Assembly: GCA_029974595.1 (NCBI GenBank)
Contig: JARKRC010000027.1
Coordinates: forward strand, 1 to 64,000
From: Ereboglobus sp.
Lineage (GTDB): Bacteria; Verrucomicrobiota; Verrucomicrobiia; Opitutales; Opitutaceae
Direction of reading: 5' to 3'
Length of the DNA: 64,000 bases
The translations under genes were made by a program, and so were the position numbers. This document shows, one piece after another, positions 25,475-33,398 of the stretch. How positions within the stretch are numbered: the stretch's first letter is position 1; every line of letters starts with the position of its first letter. The notes below the pieces were generated by a model. The model ran no database searches, was not told the origin of the DNA, and was given only the letters and a program-made list of their open reading frames with translations.

Positions 25475-26818
25475 TTACCGGCCGCCGCGCCGCCAGTGCT
25501 GGCCGGGCTTGCCCTTGGGATGATGGCCGGGATGCGCGCCGCCGTGAGGACGTCCGCCTGCGGAGCGCGACTGGTTCTGGCCCCGCGAGCCTTTTGCGAG
25601 GCCGCCGTTGCCGCCGCCGCGCTGGTGTTGTCCGCCGCCCTTGCGACGCGGGTTTTGCATCGGGCGCGAGGTGTCGATGTGCGGGGGCGCGCCGTTTGCA
25701 TAGGGAAAACCGTCGAGCGCGAGGCGTTCGATGCGCGCGCCGATGAAACGCTCGATGTCGCGCACGTCGCCGGATTCCTCGGGCGTAACGAGCATGAGGG
25801 CGTCGCCCTCGGCGGCTGCGCGTCCGGTGCGGCCAATGCGGTGCACGTAGTCGTCGGGTTTTTCGGGAACGTCGAAATTGATGACGTGCGAAACACCGGA
25901 GACATCGATGCCGCGCGCGGCGATGTCGGTCGCGACAAGCACGTCGTAGCGCCCGCTTTTGAAACCCGCGAGGGCTTCGGTGCGCTGGTTTTGGGAGCGG
26001 TTGGAGTGGAGCGTCGCGGCGGGATGCCCGGCGGCTTTCAGCCTGCGGGCGATGCGGTCGGCGCCATGCTTGGTGCGCGAGAAAATGATGACGCTTTTGA
26101 AGTCGGTGCGGTTGAGCAGCGCGAGGAGGAGCTCGAATTTCTGCTCGTGCAGGACGGGGCAGAGTTTGTGTGTGACGGTTTCGGTGACGGAACGGGCGCG
26201 GCCGATTTCGATGCGCTCGGGATCGCGGAGCGCGAAACGCGCGACGGCCTCGATCTCCGGCGGCACGGTGGCGGAAAAGAAGAGCGTCTGGCGCCGCGGC
26301 GGGCATTGCGAGACGATGCGGCGCACGTCGTTGATGAAACCCATGTCGAGCATGCGGTCCACTTCGTCGAGCACGAGCACCTCGATGCCTGCAAGGGAGA
26401 GTGCTTTTTCCTGGAGGAAATCGAGAAGGCGCCCGGTGGTGGCGATGAGGATGTCGGTGCCGTTGCGGAGCGCGGCGCGCTGGCTGCCGTAACCGACTCC
26501 GCCGTGGATGACGGCGGCGCGGAGGTCGGTGAAACGTCCGAGTTCGCGAAAGGAGGTCTCGACTTGCGCGGCGAGTTCGCGCGTGGGTTCGAGCACGAGC
26601 ACGCGCGGCGGGCCCTTGCGATGAGCGCCGAGGCGGGCGAGGATGGGCATGGCGAACGCGGCGGTTTTGCCGGTGCCGGTTTGCGCGGAGCCGATGAGAT
26701 CGCGTCCGCCGAGGACGGCGGGAATGGCGCGCAGCTGGATGGGCGTGGGCTGTGCATAGCCCATCGCCTGCGAGGCGCGCACGAGAGTGTCGGGCAATCC
26801 GAGTTGTTTGAATGGCAT
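25475..26818 (-). CDS. RhlE-type DEAD-box RNA helicase with a DEVD motif
   Basis: 447 residues from MPFKQLGLPDTL. All core motifs are present: Q-motif region PTPIQLRAIPAVLGG, motif I SAQTGTGKTAAF, Ia PTRELAAQ, motif II as DEVD rather than DEAD, motif III FSAT, IV VIIFSRTK, V ATDIAARGID and VI HRIGRTGRAA. The C-terminal tail (about 375-447) is basic and rich in Gly, Arg and His, suited to non-specific RNA binding. These helicases remodel RNA during ribosome assembly or decay. The region upstream to 27052 is a divergent promoter gap shared with the PocR/AraC gene. Confidence 0.94.
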   Translation of the reverse strand: MPFKQLGLPDTLVRASQAMGYAQPTPIQLRAIPAVLGGRDLIGSAQTGTGKTAAFAMPILARLGAHRKGPPRVLVLEPTRELAAQVETSFRELGRFTDLRAAVIHGGVGYGSQRAALRNGTDILIATTGRLLDFLQEKALSLAGIEVLVLDEVDRMLDMGFINDVRRIVSQCPPRRQTLFFSATVPPEIEAVARFALRDPERIEIGRARSVTETVTHKLCPVLHEQKFELLLALLNRTDFKSVIIFSRTKHGADRIARRLKAAGHPAATLHSNRSQNQRTEALAGFKSGRYDVLVATDIAARGIDVSGVSHVINFDVPEKPDDYVHRIGRTGRAAAEGDALMLVTPEESGDVRDIERFIGARIERLALDGFPYANGAPPHIDTSRPMQNPRRKGGGQHQRGGGNGGLAKGSRGQNQSRSAGGRPHGGAHPGHHPKGKPGQHWRRGGR

Positions 26819-27052
26819 GGTGTTGCCGTTGATAACGCGCAGCGCGGGCGGCGGTTGGCGAGGGAAAATGCGGAACGCCGCCGCCCGCAACTTTCTCTAA
26901 CAGGGGCGAGAAGCGGGACAAATACCTTGCGTGGCACGGGATACGATAGCGCATATTTTGCTTTCCAGTTAAGTTTCCATGGCACTTTATGCGCAGTGGT
27001 CGTCGATTGTCTGCGCAAACACCGCAAACACACACGCCAAAATCTCTTTTCC

Positions 27053-27967
27053 ATGGAAACTCTCGATAATCCTGCCAGACGCAGCCGCATCCTTGTATCG
27101 CAATTCAAGCAGTCGCAGATCTACAGGGATTACGAGCAGGCGTTTCGCGAGGCGACGGGGCTGCCGCTGAGCCTGCGGGCGGTCGAGGCGTTCGATTTGC
27201 AGCACGCGGACGATCCGAGGCAAAATGCGTTTTGCGCGCTCGTGGCGAAGCCGGGCCAGTCGTGCGCGCTGTGCCTGCAACTGCAGCGCGAGATCGAGCA
27301 GATGGCACAGCGCGAGCCGGCGACGCTGAAGTGCTTCGCGGGCTTGTGCGATTCGGCGGTGCCGATTCGCGTGGGCGAAAACCTGGTGGCGTTTTTGCAG
27401 ACCGGGCAGGTGTTTTTCCAAAAACCGACCGCGGCGCAGTTCGACAAGCTCGCGCGGCAGATCACGAAATGGGGCGCGGAGGTCGACCTGAAATCGCTCG
27501 AGGAGGCGTATTTCCAGAGCCGCGTCATCACGAGGAAACAATACGAATCGATTTTGCGGCTGCTCACGGTTTTTGCGCAGCACCTCGCCGCGATCAGCAA
27601 CCAGCTCATGGTGCAGGAGGAGCATGCCGAGTCGCCCGTGATCGCCAAGGCGCGCAGCTTCATCCACGAGCACCAGGACGACGACCTCACGCTCGCGCAG
27701 GTGGCGCAATCGGTGAACACGAGCGCGTTTTATTTCTGCAAGATGTTCAAGAAAGCCACCGGCATGACATTCACCGACTACCTCGCCCGCGTGCGCGTGG
27801 AGAAAGTGAAAAACCTCCTGCTCAACCCGCACAAACGCGTGAGCGAGGCGGCATTCGAGGCGGGCTTCCAGTCGCTGTCGCAGTTCAACCGCGTGTTTCG
27901 CAAGCTCGAAGGCTGCTCGCCGACGACGTATCGCGATCAACTGCAAACGGTGATCTCGACACGCTGA
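27053..27967 (+). CDS. PocR-domain AraC-family transcriptional regulator
   Basis: 304 residues. The N-terminal sensory part (about 20-170) is a PocR-type domain: cysteines at 61, 71, 74, 94 and 99 lie in FCALVAKPGQSCALC and LKCFAGLCDSAVPI, followed by LVAFLQTGQVF. The C-terminal AraC DNA-binding domain (about 200-300) has both helix-turn-helices (LTLAQVAQSVNTSAFYFCKM; VSEAAFEAGFQSLSQFNRVF). PocR itself activates propanediol and cobalamin genes, but none is near. The upstream open frame is antisense to the helicase and is rejected as part of the protein. The target and ligand are unknown. Confidence 0.9.
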   Translation: METLDNPARRSRILVSQFKQSQIYRDYEQAFREATGLPLSLRAVEAFDLQHADDPRQNAFCALVAKPGQSCALCLQLQREIEQMAQREPATLKCFAGLCDSAVPIRVGENLVAFLQTGQVFFQKPTAAQFDKLARQITKWGAEVDLKSLEEAYFQSRVITRKQYESILRLLTVFAQHLAAISNQLMVQEEHAESPVIAKARSFIHEHQDDDLTLAQVAQSVNTSAFYFCKMFKKATGMTFTDYLARVRVEKVKNLLLNPHKRVSEAAFEAGFQSLSQFNRVFRKLEGCSPTTYRDQLQTVISTR

Positions 27968-28052
27968 CCGCCCGGTCGCCCCGCGTCGTCAAAAATGCGC
28001 CGCTCCCTATTTTCTCTTCGCCAAACGGGAATGAAGCGCGAATAACACCCGC

Positions 28053-28307
28053 ATGTTTCTTGCTGTTTCGATATCCGTGCTGGTGCTCGCGGCCTTTTCG
28101 GCGGCGATCTTGATCACTGCGCATAACGCCCGCAAACGCCAGGCCGCGTCCGTTTCGGTCGATCTCGGCGGACGCCTTCCGGCCCAGCGCCGCCGTCCCT
28201 GCGGCCGCCACGGCGATGGCAACTGCGAGGATTGCGACAACAAGCACCATCATCACGACCATCACGACGACGCCTGCGAGGGACATTGCCACGGGCGCGA
28301 CAACTGA
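28053..28307 (+). CDS. Small membrane-anchored His/Cys-rich protein
   Basis: 84 residues. A hydrophobic N-terminal segment (about 2-23) is followed by a basic linker and a tail densely packed with potential metal ligands: CGRHGDGNCEDCDNKHHHHD then HHDDACEGHCHG. It resembles in layout, not clearly in sequence, small Cys-rich membrane proteins linked to metal transport. No transporter gene is adjacent; rpe follows 54 bp downstream on the same strand. The opposite strand is also open here, but this frame has the better membrane-plus-tail logic. I cannot name a family. Confidence 0.55.
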   Translation: MFLAVSISVLVLAAFSAAILITAHNARKRQAASVSVDLGGRLPAQRRRPCGRHGDGNCEDCDNKHHHHDHHDDACEGHCHGRDN

Positions 28308-28361
28308 TTTTTTCCGCCCCCCCCCGCCACCCTTTCATTCCTCAATCAGCACCCTGCATTC

Positions 28362-29027
28362 ATGTTCGCGCCCATCCTCGCCCCCTCCATCCTCGCTGCA
28401 GATCACGCCAACCTCGCCGCCGGAACCGCCGCCGTCGAAAACCTCGCGCGCCCGCAGGAACTGGCATGGGTGCACCTCGACATCATGGACGGGCATTTTG
28501 TGCCCAACCTGTCCTTCGGCCCGCAAACCGTCGCCGCGCTCCGTCCGAACTCGCGCCTCTTTTTCGACACGCACCTGATGCTCGACGAGCCGCATCGCTA
28601 CATCGAGGCCTTTGCCAAGGCCGGCGCGGATCTCATCAGCATCCACATCGAGCCCGATTACGACCATGCCGGCACGCTCGCCCGCATCCGCGAGCTCGGC
28701 TGCAAAAACGGCATCGTCCTCAACCCCGGCACGCCCGCAGCCGCCATCGAGCCGCACCTCGCCCGCGTCGATCTCGTGCTCGCGATGACCGTGCAGCCCG
28801 GCTTCGGCGGCCAAAGCTTCCGCCGCGACGTGCTCCCGAAAATCACGCAGATCGACACGTGGCGGCGCGAACGCTCGCTCGCGTTCCGGCTCGAAGTGGA
28901 CGGCGGCATCGACCTCGACACCGCCGCCGAGTGCCGCGCCGCCGGGGCCGACACCTTTGTCGCCGGCACATCGTTTTTCGCCGCCGCCGACCGCGCCGCC
29001 TTTGCCGCAAAAATCGCCGCGCTTTGA
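28362..29027 (+). CDS. rpe: Ribulose-phosphate 3-epimerase
   Basis: Interconverts ribulose 5-phosphate and xylulose 5-phosphate in the pentose phosphate pathway. 221 residues, a TIM barrel with the usual landmarks: ILAPSILAADHANL, HLDIMDGHFVPNLSFGP (metal-binding His/Asp), FDTHLMLDEPHRYI, VLAMTVQPGFGGQSF, EVDGGIDLDTAAECRAAGAD and VAGTSFF. It is followed 33 bp later by a TPR-protein gene on the same strand. Confidence 0.97.
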   Translation: MFAPILAPSILAADHANLAAGTAAVENLARPQELAWVHLDIMDGHFVPNLSFGPQTVAALRPNSRLFFDTHLMLDEPHRYIEAFAKAGADLISIHIEPDYDHAGTLARIRELGCKNGIVLNPGTPAAAIEPHLARVDLVLAMTVQPGFGGQSFRRDVLPKITQIDTWRRERSLAFRLEVDGGIDLDTAAECRAAGADTFVAGTSFFAAADRAAFAAKIAAL

Positions 29028-29060
29028 AACCTTTGCGCCCCGGAACGCTCTTAACTACTC

Positions 29061-29999
29061 ATGAAATTCCTGCCGATCATCGCCGCGTTGCTCCTTCCCC
29101 TTCTTGCCGCCGCCCAAGGCGAATCGGCATTGCGCCAGCAACATGAAAAGGAATTGGAAGCCGCGCAAAAAGCGTCCGCAGCCCTCGCCTCCGGCGCCGA
29201 TCTCCCCGAATACGCCGCCGCGCTGAAAAACGAGGCCATCGCGCTCAACCTGCTCGGACGTTCCGACGAAGCCCTCGCCCGGCTGCAACAGGCCGCGAAG
29301 GCCGCGCCGGACGATTCCGACATAAAAATGCAGACCGCCGTCGTTCTCGATTATCTCGGCAGGCACGACGAGGCCGGCGCAATTTACGACGGGCTTTTTG
29401 AAAAAATCCAGGACTGGCGCGCCGAGCGCATCAAGGCGCGGAAAGCCGGCGACAAGACAAAGATGTCCGCGCAGCAGCAGGAGATTCTCGAAGTGTCGCT
29501 CGCCATCACCGCAAACGCCGCCGTCAACAACGCCCTCCGCGGCAAACCAGAGCAAGCGCTCCTGCAGTTTACGAGCATCTACGAATCGCGCAGCACGCTT
29601 GTCGATGCCGACCAATACACGGATCAGGCCGCCGGCTGGCGCATCTGGCTGACAGCGGGGATGCGCGGTGGCGACGGTATGCGCGCCGACGTCGCGACCG
29701 AGATGCTCGCCAAGACGCTCCGCGTTTCCACGCCGCCCGCCGACGCGCTCCTTAAACTCTGGCTCGGCAAGGGAGTCTGGGCGGACATCACCGCCGCAAT
29801 CGACGGCATGAGCGTTTCTGCCGCCGAAAAGGAAGCCATCCGCACGCGGATGCACCTGCTGGCCGCCGCCTATTTCCGCCACATCAAACGCGACACCGAG
29901 ACCGCGCTCACGCTGCTCGACGCCGAAAACGCCCGCCCCTTCAACGGCTGCGTCGAGCGCCTGTTCATCCGCAGGGAAATCGCCGAGCTGCGGAAATAA
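29061..29999 (+). CDS. Exported TPR-like protein
   Basis: 312 residues with a signal peptide (about 1-18, cleaved after LLAAAQ). Two helical repeats fit the tetratricopeptide pattern (ALKNEAIALNLLGRSDEALARLQQAAKAAPDD; IKMQTAVVLDYLGRHDEAGAIYDGLF). The remainder is also predicted helical and continues in looser repeats. TPR proteins scaffold other proteins, here in the periplasm. It is close behind rpe and may be co-transcribed, though no functional link is visible. Confidence 0.78.
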   Translation: MKFLPIIAALLLPLLAAAQGESALRQQHEKELEAAQKASAALASGADLPEYAAALKNEAIALNLLGRSDEALARLQQAAKAAPDDSDIKMQTAVVLDYLGRHDEAGAIYDGLFEKIQDWRAERIKARKAGDKTKMSAQQQEILEVSLAITANAAVNNALRGKPEQALLQFTSIYESRSTLVDADQYTDQAAGWRIWLTAGMRGGDGMRADVATEMLAKTLRVSTPPADALLKLWLGKGVWADITAAIDGMSVSAAEKEAIRTRMHLLAAAYFRHIKRDTETALTLLDAENARPFNGCVERLFIRREIAELRK

Positions 30000-30077
30000 C
30001 AACCGTCGGCGCCGTTGACCAAGGCTTGCTCAGGCGGGTGTTTTTGGAAACGGCGGCCAGATTTGTGCAGTTCTGGG

Positions 30078-30135
30078 ATTCGGACAGAATGAACAAGATG
30101 GAAAATAAGATGCCCCGTTAATTCCTGTCCAAAAT
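30078..30135. repeat. Imperfect inverted repeat with GGACAGAAT wording
   Basis: ATTCGGACAGAATGAAC (30078-30094) and GTTAATTCCTGTCCAAAAT (30117-30135) are imperfect inverted copies that can pair with two bulges. The interior is AAGATGGAAAATAAGATG. It lies in a non-coding gap and is similar in style to the hairpin elements at 2431-2510 and 2985-3096. Confidence 0.5.
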
Positions 30136-30375
30136 CAAATCCTCTCAAGTTGTGATATTGGCCCGGGTTGCTAAACTCGAAAACAATGAGTCGGGGTTTC
30201 GTGGAAAGTTCGGATGATGAAAACTCCTATGCGAAATCGCCGGGAATGGATTCCCGTTTAAAAACGTCGAGTTCGGCCATGAAGAAGCAGGTGGTTAAGA
30301 GAGGTTGGGCTGGTTGCGGCGGAAAGGATGAGTGCGTTGGAAAATGCAGGGACGGAGGAATGGTGCAAGAAAAAT

Positions 30376-30426
30376 AACACATTATTATGTGTTTCTTAAC
30401 ATGTGTATATTTTTCAGTTCTATACT
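30376..30426 (+). promoter_or_regulatory. Palindrome and -10 box upstream of the XRE gene
   Basis: AACACAT-TATT-ATGTGTT (30376-30393) is a perfect inverted repeat, and a related half site AACATGTGT lies at 30398-30406. TATACT (30421-30426) is a strong -10 box; no good -35 is seen at 17-18 nt. Transcription would start near 30433, only about 9 nt before the ATG, so the message would be nearly leaderless. The palindromes are well placed for autorepression. Confidence 0.5.
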
Positions 30427-30441
30427 TGGTAACGTCTATGA

Positions 30442-30735
30442 ATGCCGCTTGAGCTTTCAGATGCGTTTCGTCGGGTGCTGCGCTCCTATCGCAAGCAGAA
30501 AGATTGGAGCCAGATGAAGCTGGCGATGGAGGCCGGGATGCACTTGAACGCCCTTGGCAGCCTGGAGCGCGGCCTGTATTCTCCGAGTCTGCAGACGGTG
30601 TTTCAACTTTGCAGGGCGCTCGCAATTCCAGTATCGGAGTTCTTGGATGAGCTCGAAAAGCTGATGACCCTGGATGAAAAGGCATCCCCGCCTGCCCGCC
30701 GGAGTCGCAAGTCCCCGGCTCCTTCTTCCTGGTAA
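30442..30735 (+). CDS. XRE-family helix-turn-helix regulator
   Basis: 97 residues. A Cro/C1-type DNA-binding domain spans about 7-70: LRSYRKQKDWSQMKLAMEAGMHLNALGSLERGLYSPSLQTVFQLCRALAIPVSEF. The C-terminus is a short basic tail rich in Pro, Ser and Arg. No partner toxin or phage gene is adjacent. The start codon has no Shine-Dalgarno sequence, in line with a near-leaderless transcript. The AT-rich flank contrasts with the neighbours and may signal acquisition. Confidence 0.85.
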   Translation: MPLELSDAFRRVLRSYRKQKDWSQMKLAMEAGMHLNALGSLERGLYSPSLQTVFQLCRALAIPVSEFLDELEKLMTLDEKASPPARRSRKSPAPSSW

Positions 30736-30852
30736 CGCCATTCGCGGCGCGGGGTGCAGCGGCTTGGTTCGCGCCCCGACATCCGCGTGCCGATGTGCGA
30801 AAAATCAGAGGGGAGGTTCGCAACAAGGCGGGGAATTTATGTGAGGTGCAGA

Positions 30853-30864
30853 GTGAAGGGTGAA
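30853..30864. repeat. Short intergenic phrase GTGAAGGGTGAA, copy 2
   Basis: Exact second copy of the 12-mer found at 15896-15907. Both copies sit in gaps between genes and are followed within about 40 bp by a GGCACGCC or GCACGCGAAGGGCGTGC-like palindrome, so the shared unit may be longer and diverged. Confidence 0.35.
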
Positions 30865-30905
30865 AAAGGAAGAGCGAATTTCCGAGGCACGCCTGTGCCA
30901 CATGC

Positions 30906-30938
30906 AAAACAGGGCAAACGCGGTTTGCGTTTGCCCTG
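30906..30938 (-). terminator. Terminator of metY
   Basis: CAGGGCAAACGC (30910-30921) and GCGTTTGCCCTG (30927-30938) form a perfect 12-bp stem with a 5-nt loop. On the minus strand it lies 27 bp beyond the metY stop codon and is followed by TTTT. Confidence 0.82.
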
Positions 30939-30964
30939 CCTGTGATGCTTTTCGCGAAAGCCGC

Positions 30965-32269
30965 TCAGACTTTTGCGAGCGCTTGTTCGAGGTCGGCCTG
31001 GATATCGACGAAATCCTCGATGCCGATCGACAGGCGGATGAAATCCTGCGTCACACCGGAGGCCTTGAGCTCGGCTTCGTTGAGCTGGCTGTGCGTCGTG
31101 CTGGCGGGATGAATCGCGAGCGAGCGGGCGTCGCCGATGTTCGCGAGATGCGAGAACATTTGCAGCGACTCGATGAAGCGCTTGCCCGCGTCGAAGCCGC
31201 CTTTGACGCCAAATCCGAGAAGACCGCCGAAGCCGCCTTTCAAATACTTTCTGGCATTGGCGTGATGCGGGCTGTCCGGAAGACCGGGATAATTGGTCCA
31301 GGCGATTTTCGGATGCGATGACAGGAATTCGGCTGCCTTGAGCGTGTTTTCGCAAATGCGGGCCATGCGCAGGTGCAGCGTTTCGAGGCCGACGAGCGTC
31401 ATGAAGGCGTTGAAGGGCGAGATGCAGCCGCCGGTGTCGCGCAGGAGCTGGAGGCGCATTTTCATGATGTAGGCGATGTTTGCGCCGCCGGCAGGCGGAA
31501 AGGCCTTGAAGGCGTCCCAGTGCACGAGGCCGTGGTAGCTGGGATCGGGTTGCGTGAGGCCGGGGAATTTCGCGGCGTGTTTGCCCCAGTCGAAATTGCC
31601 GCCGTCAACGACGATGCCGCCGATGGAGTTGCCGTGGCCACCCATGTATTTCGTGGAGGAATGCACGACGACGTTGACGCCCCATTCGAAGGGGCGGTTC
31701 AGGACCGGCGAGAGGCAGGTGTTGTCCACGATGAAGGGCACGCCGGCTTCGCGGGCAATGGCGGCGATTTTTTCGAAATCAACGACGTTGAGCGCGGGAT
31801 TGCCGAGGCCCTCGGCGTAGAAGGCCTTCGTGTTCGGGCGCACGGCGCGGCGAAAACCCTCGGCGTCGAGCGCATCCACGAAGCTCACGTCGATGCCGAT
31901 TTTTTTGAAGGTGTAATGGAAGAGCGAGTAGGTGCCGCCGTAGAGTTGCGCGACGGAGACGATGTGGTCGCCCGCGCCGGCGATGTTGAGGATGGCGGAG
32001 GTGATGGCGGCTTGGCCCGAGGCAAACGCGAGCGCGCCGCTGCCGCCTTCGAGCGCGGCGACGCGCTGCTCGAACACGTCGGTCGTCGGGTTCATGATGC
32101 GCGTGTAGATGTTGCCGAGCTCCTTGAGTCCGAAAAGATTCGCGGCGTGGTCGGTATCGCGGAAAGCGTAGCTGCTGGTCTGGTAGATCGGCACGGCGCA
32201 AGAGCCCGTGGTCGGATCGGCCTTTTGGCCGGCGTGAAGTGCTTTGGTGCCAAGTCCTGTGAGTTTCAT
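30965..32269 (-). CDS. metY: O-acetylhomoserine sulfhydrylase
   Basis: A PLP enzyme of 434 residues that makes homocysteine from O-acetylhomoserine and sulfide in direct-sulfhydrylation methionine synthesis. Motifs are [16 protein letters not shown] near the N-terminus, [46 protein letters not shown] and the PLP lysine in [12 protein letters not shown]. Long C-terminal insertions ([15 protein letters not shown]) favour MetY over MetB or MetC. The start is the Met before [13 protein letters not shown]; the frame is open 30 codons further up without homology. A terminator follows. No riboswitch was seen in the 114-bp upstream gap. Confidence 0.94.
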   Translation of the reverse strand: MKLTGLGTKALHAGQKADPTTGSCAVPIYQTSSYAFRDTDHAANLFGLKELGNIYTRIMNPTTDVFEQRVAALEGGSGALAFASGQAAITSAILNIAGAGDHIVSVAQLYGGTYSLFHYTFKKIGIDVSFVDALDAEGFRRAVRPNTKAFYAEGLGNPALNVVDFEKIAAIAREAGVPFIVDNTCLSPVLNRPFEWGVNVVVHSSTKYMGGHGNSIGGIVVDGGNFDWGKHAAKFPGLTQPDPSYHGLVHWDAFKAFPPAGGANIAYIMKMRLQLLRDTGGCISPFNAFMTLVGLETLHLRMARICENTLKAAEFLSSHPKIAWTNYPGLPDSPHHANARKYLKGGFGGLLGFGVKGGFDAGKRFIESLQMFSHLANIGDARSLAIHPASTTHSQLNEAELKASGVTQDFIRLSIGIEDFVDIQADLEQALAKV

Positions 32270-32383
32270 GATAAGTAGAAAAGTAAAAATGTTGCCGCGC
32301 GGGGTGGAGATGGCAAGCGGGCGCGGGGTCTGAAAAAGTGGAGGGGCGGTTTTATACAAAAATATAACTATGAACGACGCGGC

Positions 32384-32767
32384 TCAATCCCGGCGGTGTT
32401 TTTGCCTGGCGAGTTCGAGCAGGTCGGCAAATGCGGCGTGATTTTTGAAACACTGCAGATCGGGGTCCTGCGACATCCAGGCGGCGTCATCGTAGCCGAG
32501 GCTGATTGCGAGCGCGAGCATCCGGAGCGCGTCGTCGAACGTGTGTGTCAGCGCGAGGCTGCAGGCGAGGTTGTAGTGCGCGGTGGCGTCGCCGGGACGC
32601 ATGCGCACGAGTTTGCGATCCATTTTGAGGCCGTCGGCGATGCGTCCGGCTTTTGTGTACATGCCGCCGAGGATTTCGATCACCGAGTCGTATTGCGGCT
32701 CGCGGCGGAGCACGGATTCGAAAAAGGAAATCTCGAAGGTGTAATCCTTGTCCTCTTTGCGTGACAT
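32384..32767 (-). CDS. Small TPR-like protein
   Basis: 127 residues from MSRKEDKDYTFEISFFESVL. Helical repeats fit the TPR pattern: VLRREPQYDSVIEILGGMYTKAG, MRPGDATAHYNLACSLALTHTFDDALRMLALAISLGYDD, then a terminal repeat DPDLQCFKNHAAFADLLELA. No signal peptide, so cytoplasmic. The frame is open far upstream, but the extra residues overlap the Fur-family gene in another frame and are rejected. It follows that gene by 50 bp and may share its transcript. Confidence 0.82.
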   Translation of the reverse strand: MSRKEDKDYTFEISFFESVLRREPQYDSVIEILGGMYTKAGRIADGLKMDRKLVRMRPGDATAHYNLACSLALTHTFDDALRMLALAISLGYDDAAWMSQDPDLQCFKNHAAFADLLELARQKHRRD

Positions 32768-32817
32768 GGGCGGGCGGTTCCCTGCGGGGCGCAAACGACG
32801 GCGCGCGGGCGGCGCGG

Positions 32818-33288
32818 TCAGCGTTTGGCGGGCCGGTTTTTGCAGGCGCCGGTCTTGCGGAACGAATCGCATTGCGCGTTCACCTGAAGACGCTGCGAGC
32901 ACGGGGTGAGTCCGAGTTTCGAGGAAATGGTGGCGCCGTACCATTCCATGAAGGGCGCGTTGACTTCGAAGATGCGGTCGCAATCCACGCAGATCACCTG
33001 CGCGACCTGCGTGTTGTTGTCGGTGTTGGGCAGGTAGTATTTCAGGTTTTTGCCGATGTCCACTTCGCGCACCAAGGCGCTTTCGATCATGATCGGGAGC
33101 GCGCGGTAAACCGTGGCGCGTGACACGGAGTCGTCGATTTCGCGGGCGTAGTCGAGCAGCTCCTCGGCGGTGAAATGTTCGGTACGCGCAAAAGCGGCCT
33201 CGAAAATGGCGAGACGCTGATTGGTCACCCGATGACCTTTCTTCGAGAGGTATGCTTTGAATTTTTCGCGTGCGGCGTCGTTGCTCAC
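32818..33288 (-). CDS. Fur-family regulator lacking the histidine-rich metal site
   Basis: 156 residues. The N-terminal winged-helix domain is clear (KGHRVTNQRLAIFEAAFARTEHFTAEELLDYAR, VSRATVYRALPIM). The dimerisation domain keeps a CVDC pair (ICVDCDRIFEV) and later cysteines spaced C-x7-C, so a structural zinc site is possible. The HHHH-type sequence that normally precedes CxxC is replaced by NTDNNTQVAQ, and the usual YGHC is NAQC, so the regulatory metal site of Fur, Zur and PerR appears to be missing. It may sense something else or act constitutively (inference). It follows the autotransporter gene by 110 bp. Confidence 0.88.
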   Translation of the reverse strand: MSNDAAREKFKAYLSKKGHRVTNQRLAIFEAAFARTEHFTAEELLDYAREIDDSVSRATVYRALPIMIESALVREVDIGKNLKYYLPNTDNNTQVAQVICVDCDRIFEVNAPFMEWYGATISSKLGLTPCSQRLQVNAQCDSFRKTGACKNRPAKR

Positions 33289-33398
33289 GGCATGACTGTC
33301 AAACCCGCCGCGCCTCGTGTCAAGGCGTTGCGAATGGGGGAATGCGCTGGATTTGAGATTTTCTCAGAAGTCGCAGATCGGTCGCACGCCGGCGGTTC

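Larger units (their letters stand above)
30000..30441. other. 442-bp gap with repeat-like and regulatory sequence
   Basis: No convincing gene is present; short frames in 30168-30377 lack any recognisable feature. The left part holds an imperfect inverted repeat (30078-30135). The middle has a small hairpin CGGGAAT-GG-ATTCCCG (30241-30256) followed by TTTAAAAA. The right end (30376-30441) is the control region of the XRE gene. Confidence 0.6.

Noticed and set aside
25496-27052. In-frame upstream extension of the PocR/AraC gene
   Set aside because: The added ~519 codons are antisense to the RNA helicase. The protein-like sequence begins at METLDNPARR (27053).
27885-28292. Minus-strand 135-codon frame over the His/Cys-rich gene
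   Set aside because: Its hydrophobic start is an antisense image of the His/Asp-rich tail, and it runs into the end of the AraC gene without its own spacing.
30168-30377. Possible 69-codon gene before the XRE regulator
   Set aside because: No ribosome-binding site, no homology that I can recognise, and it overlaps a hairpin; more likely non-coding.
32270-32383. Possible SAM riboswitch ahead of metY
   Set aside because: The 114-bp gap is short and I could not find the conserved core or pairing of any SAM riboswitch class.
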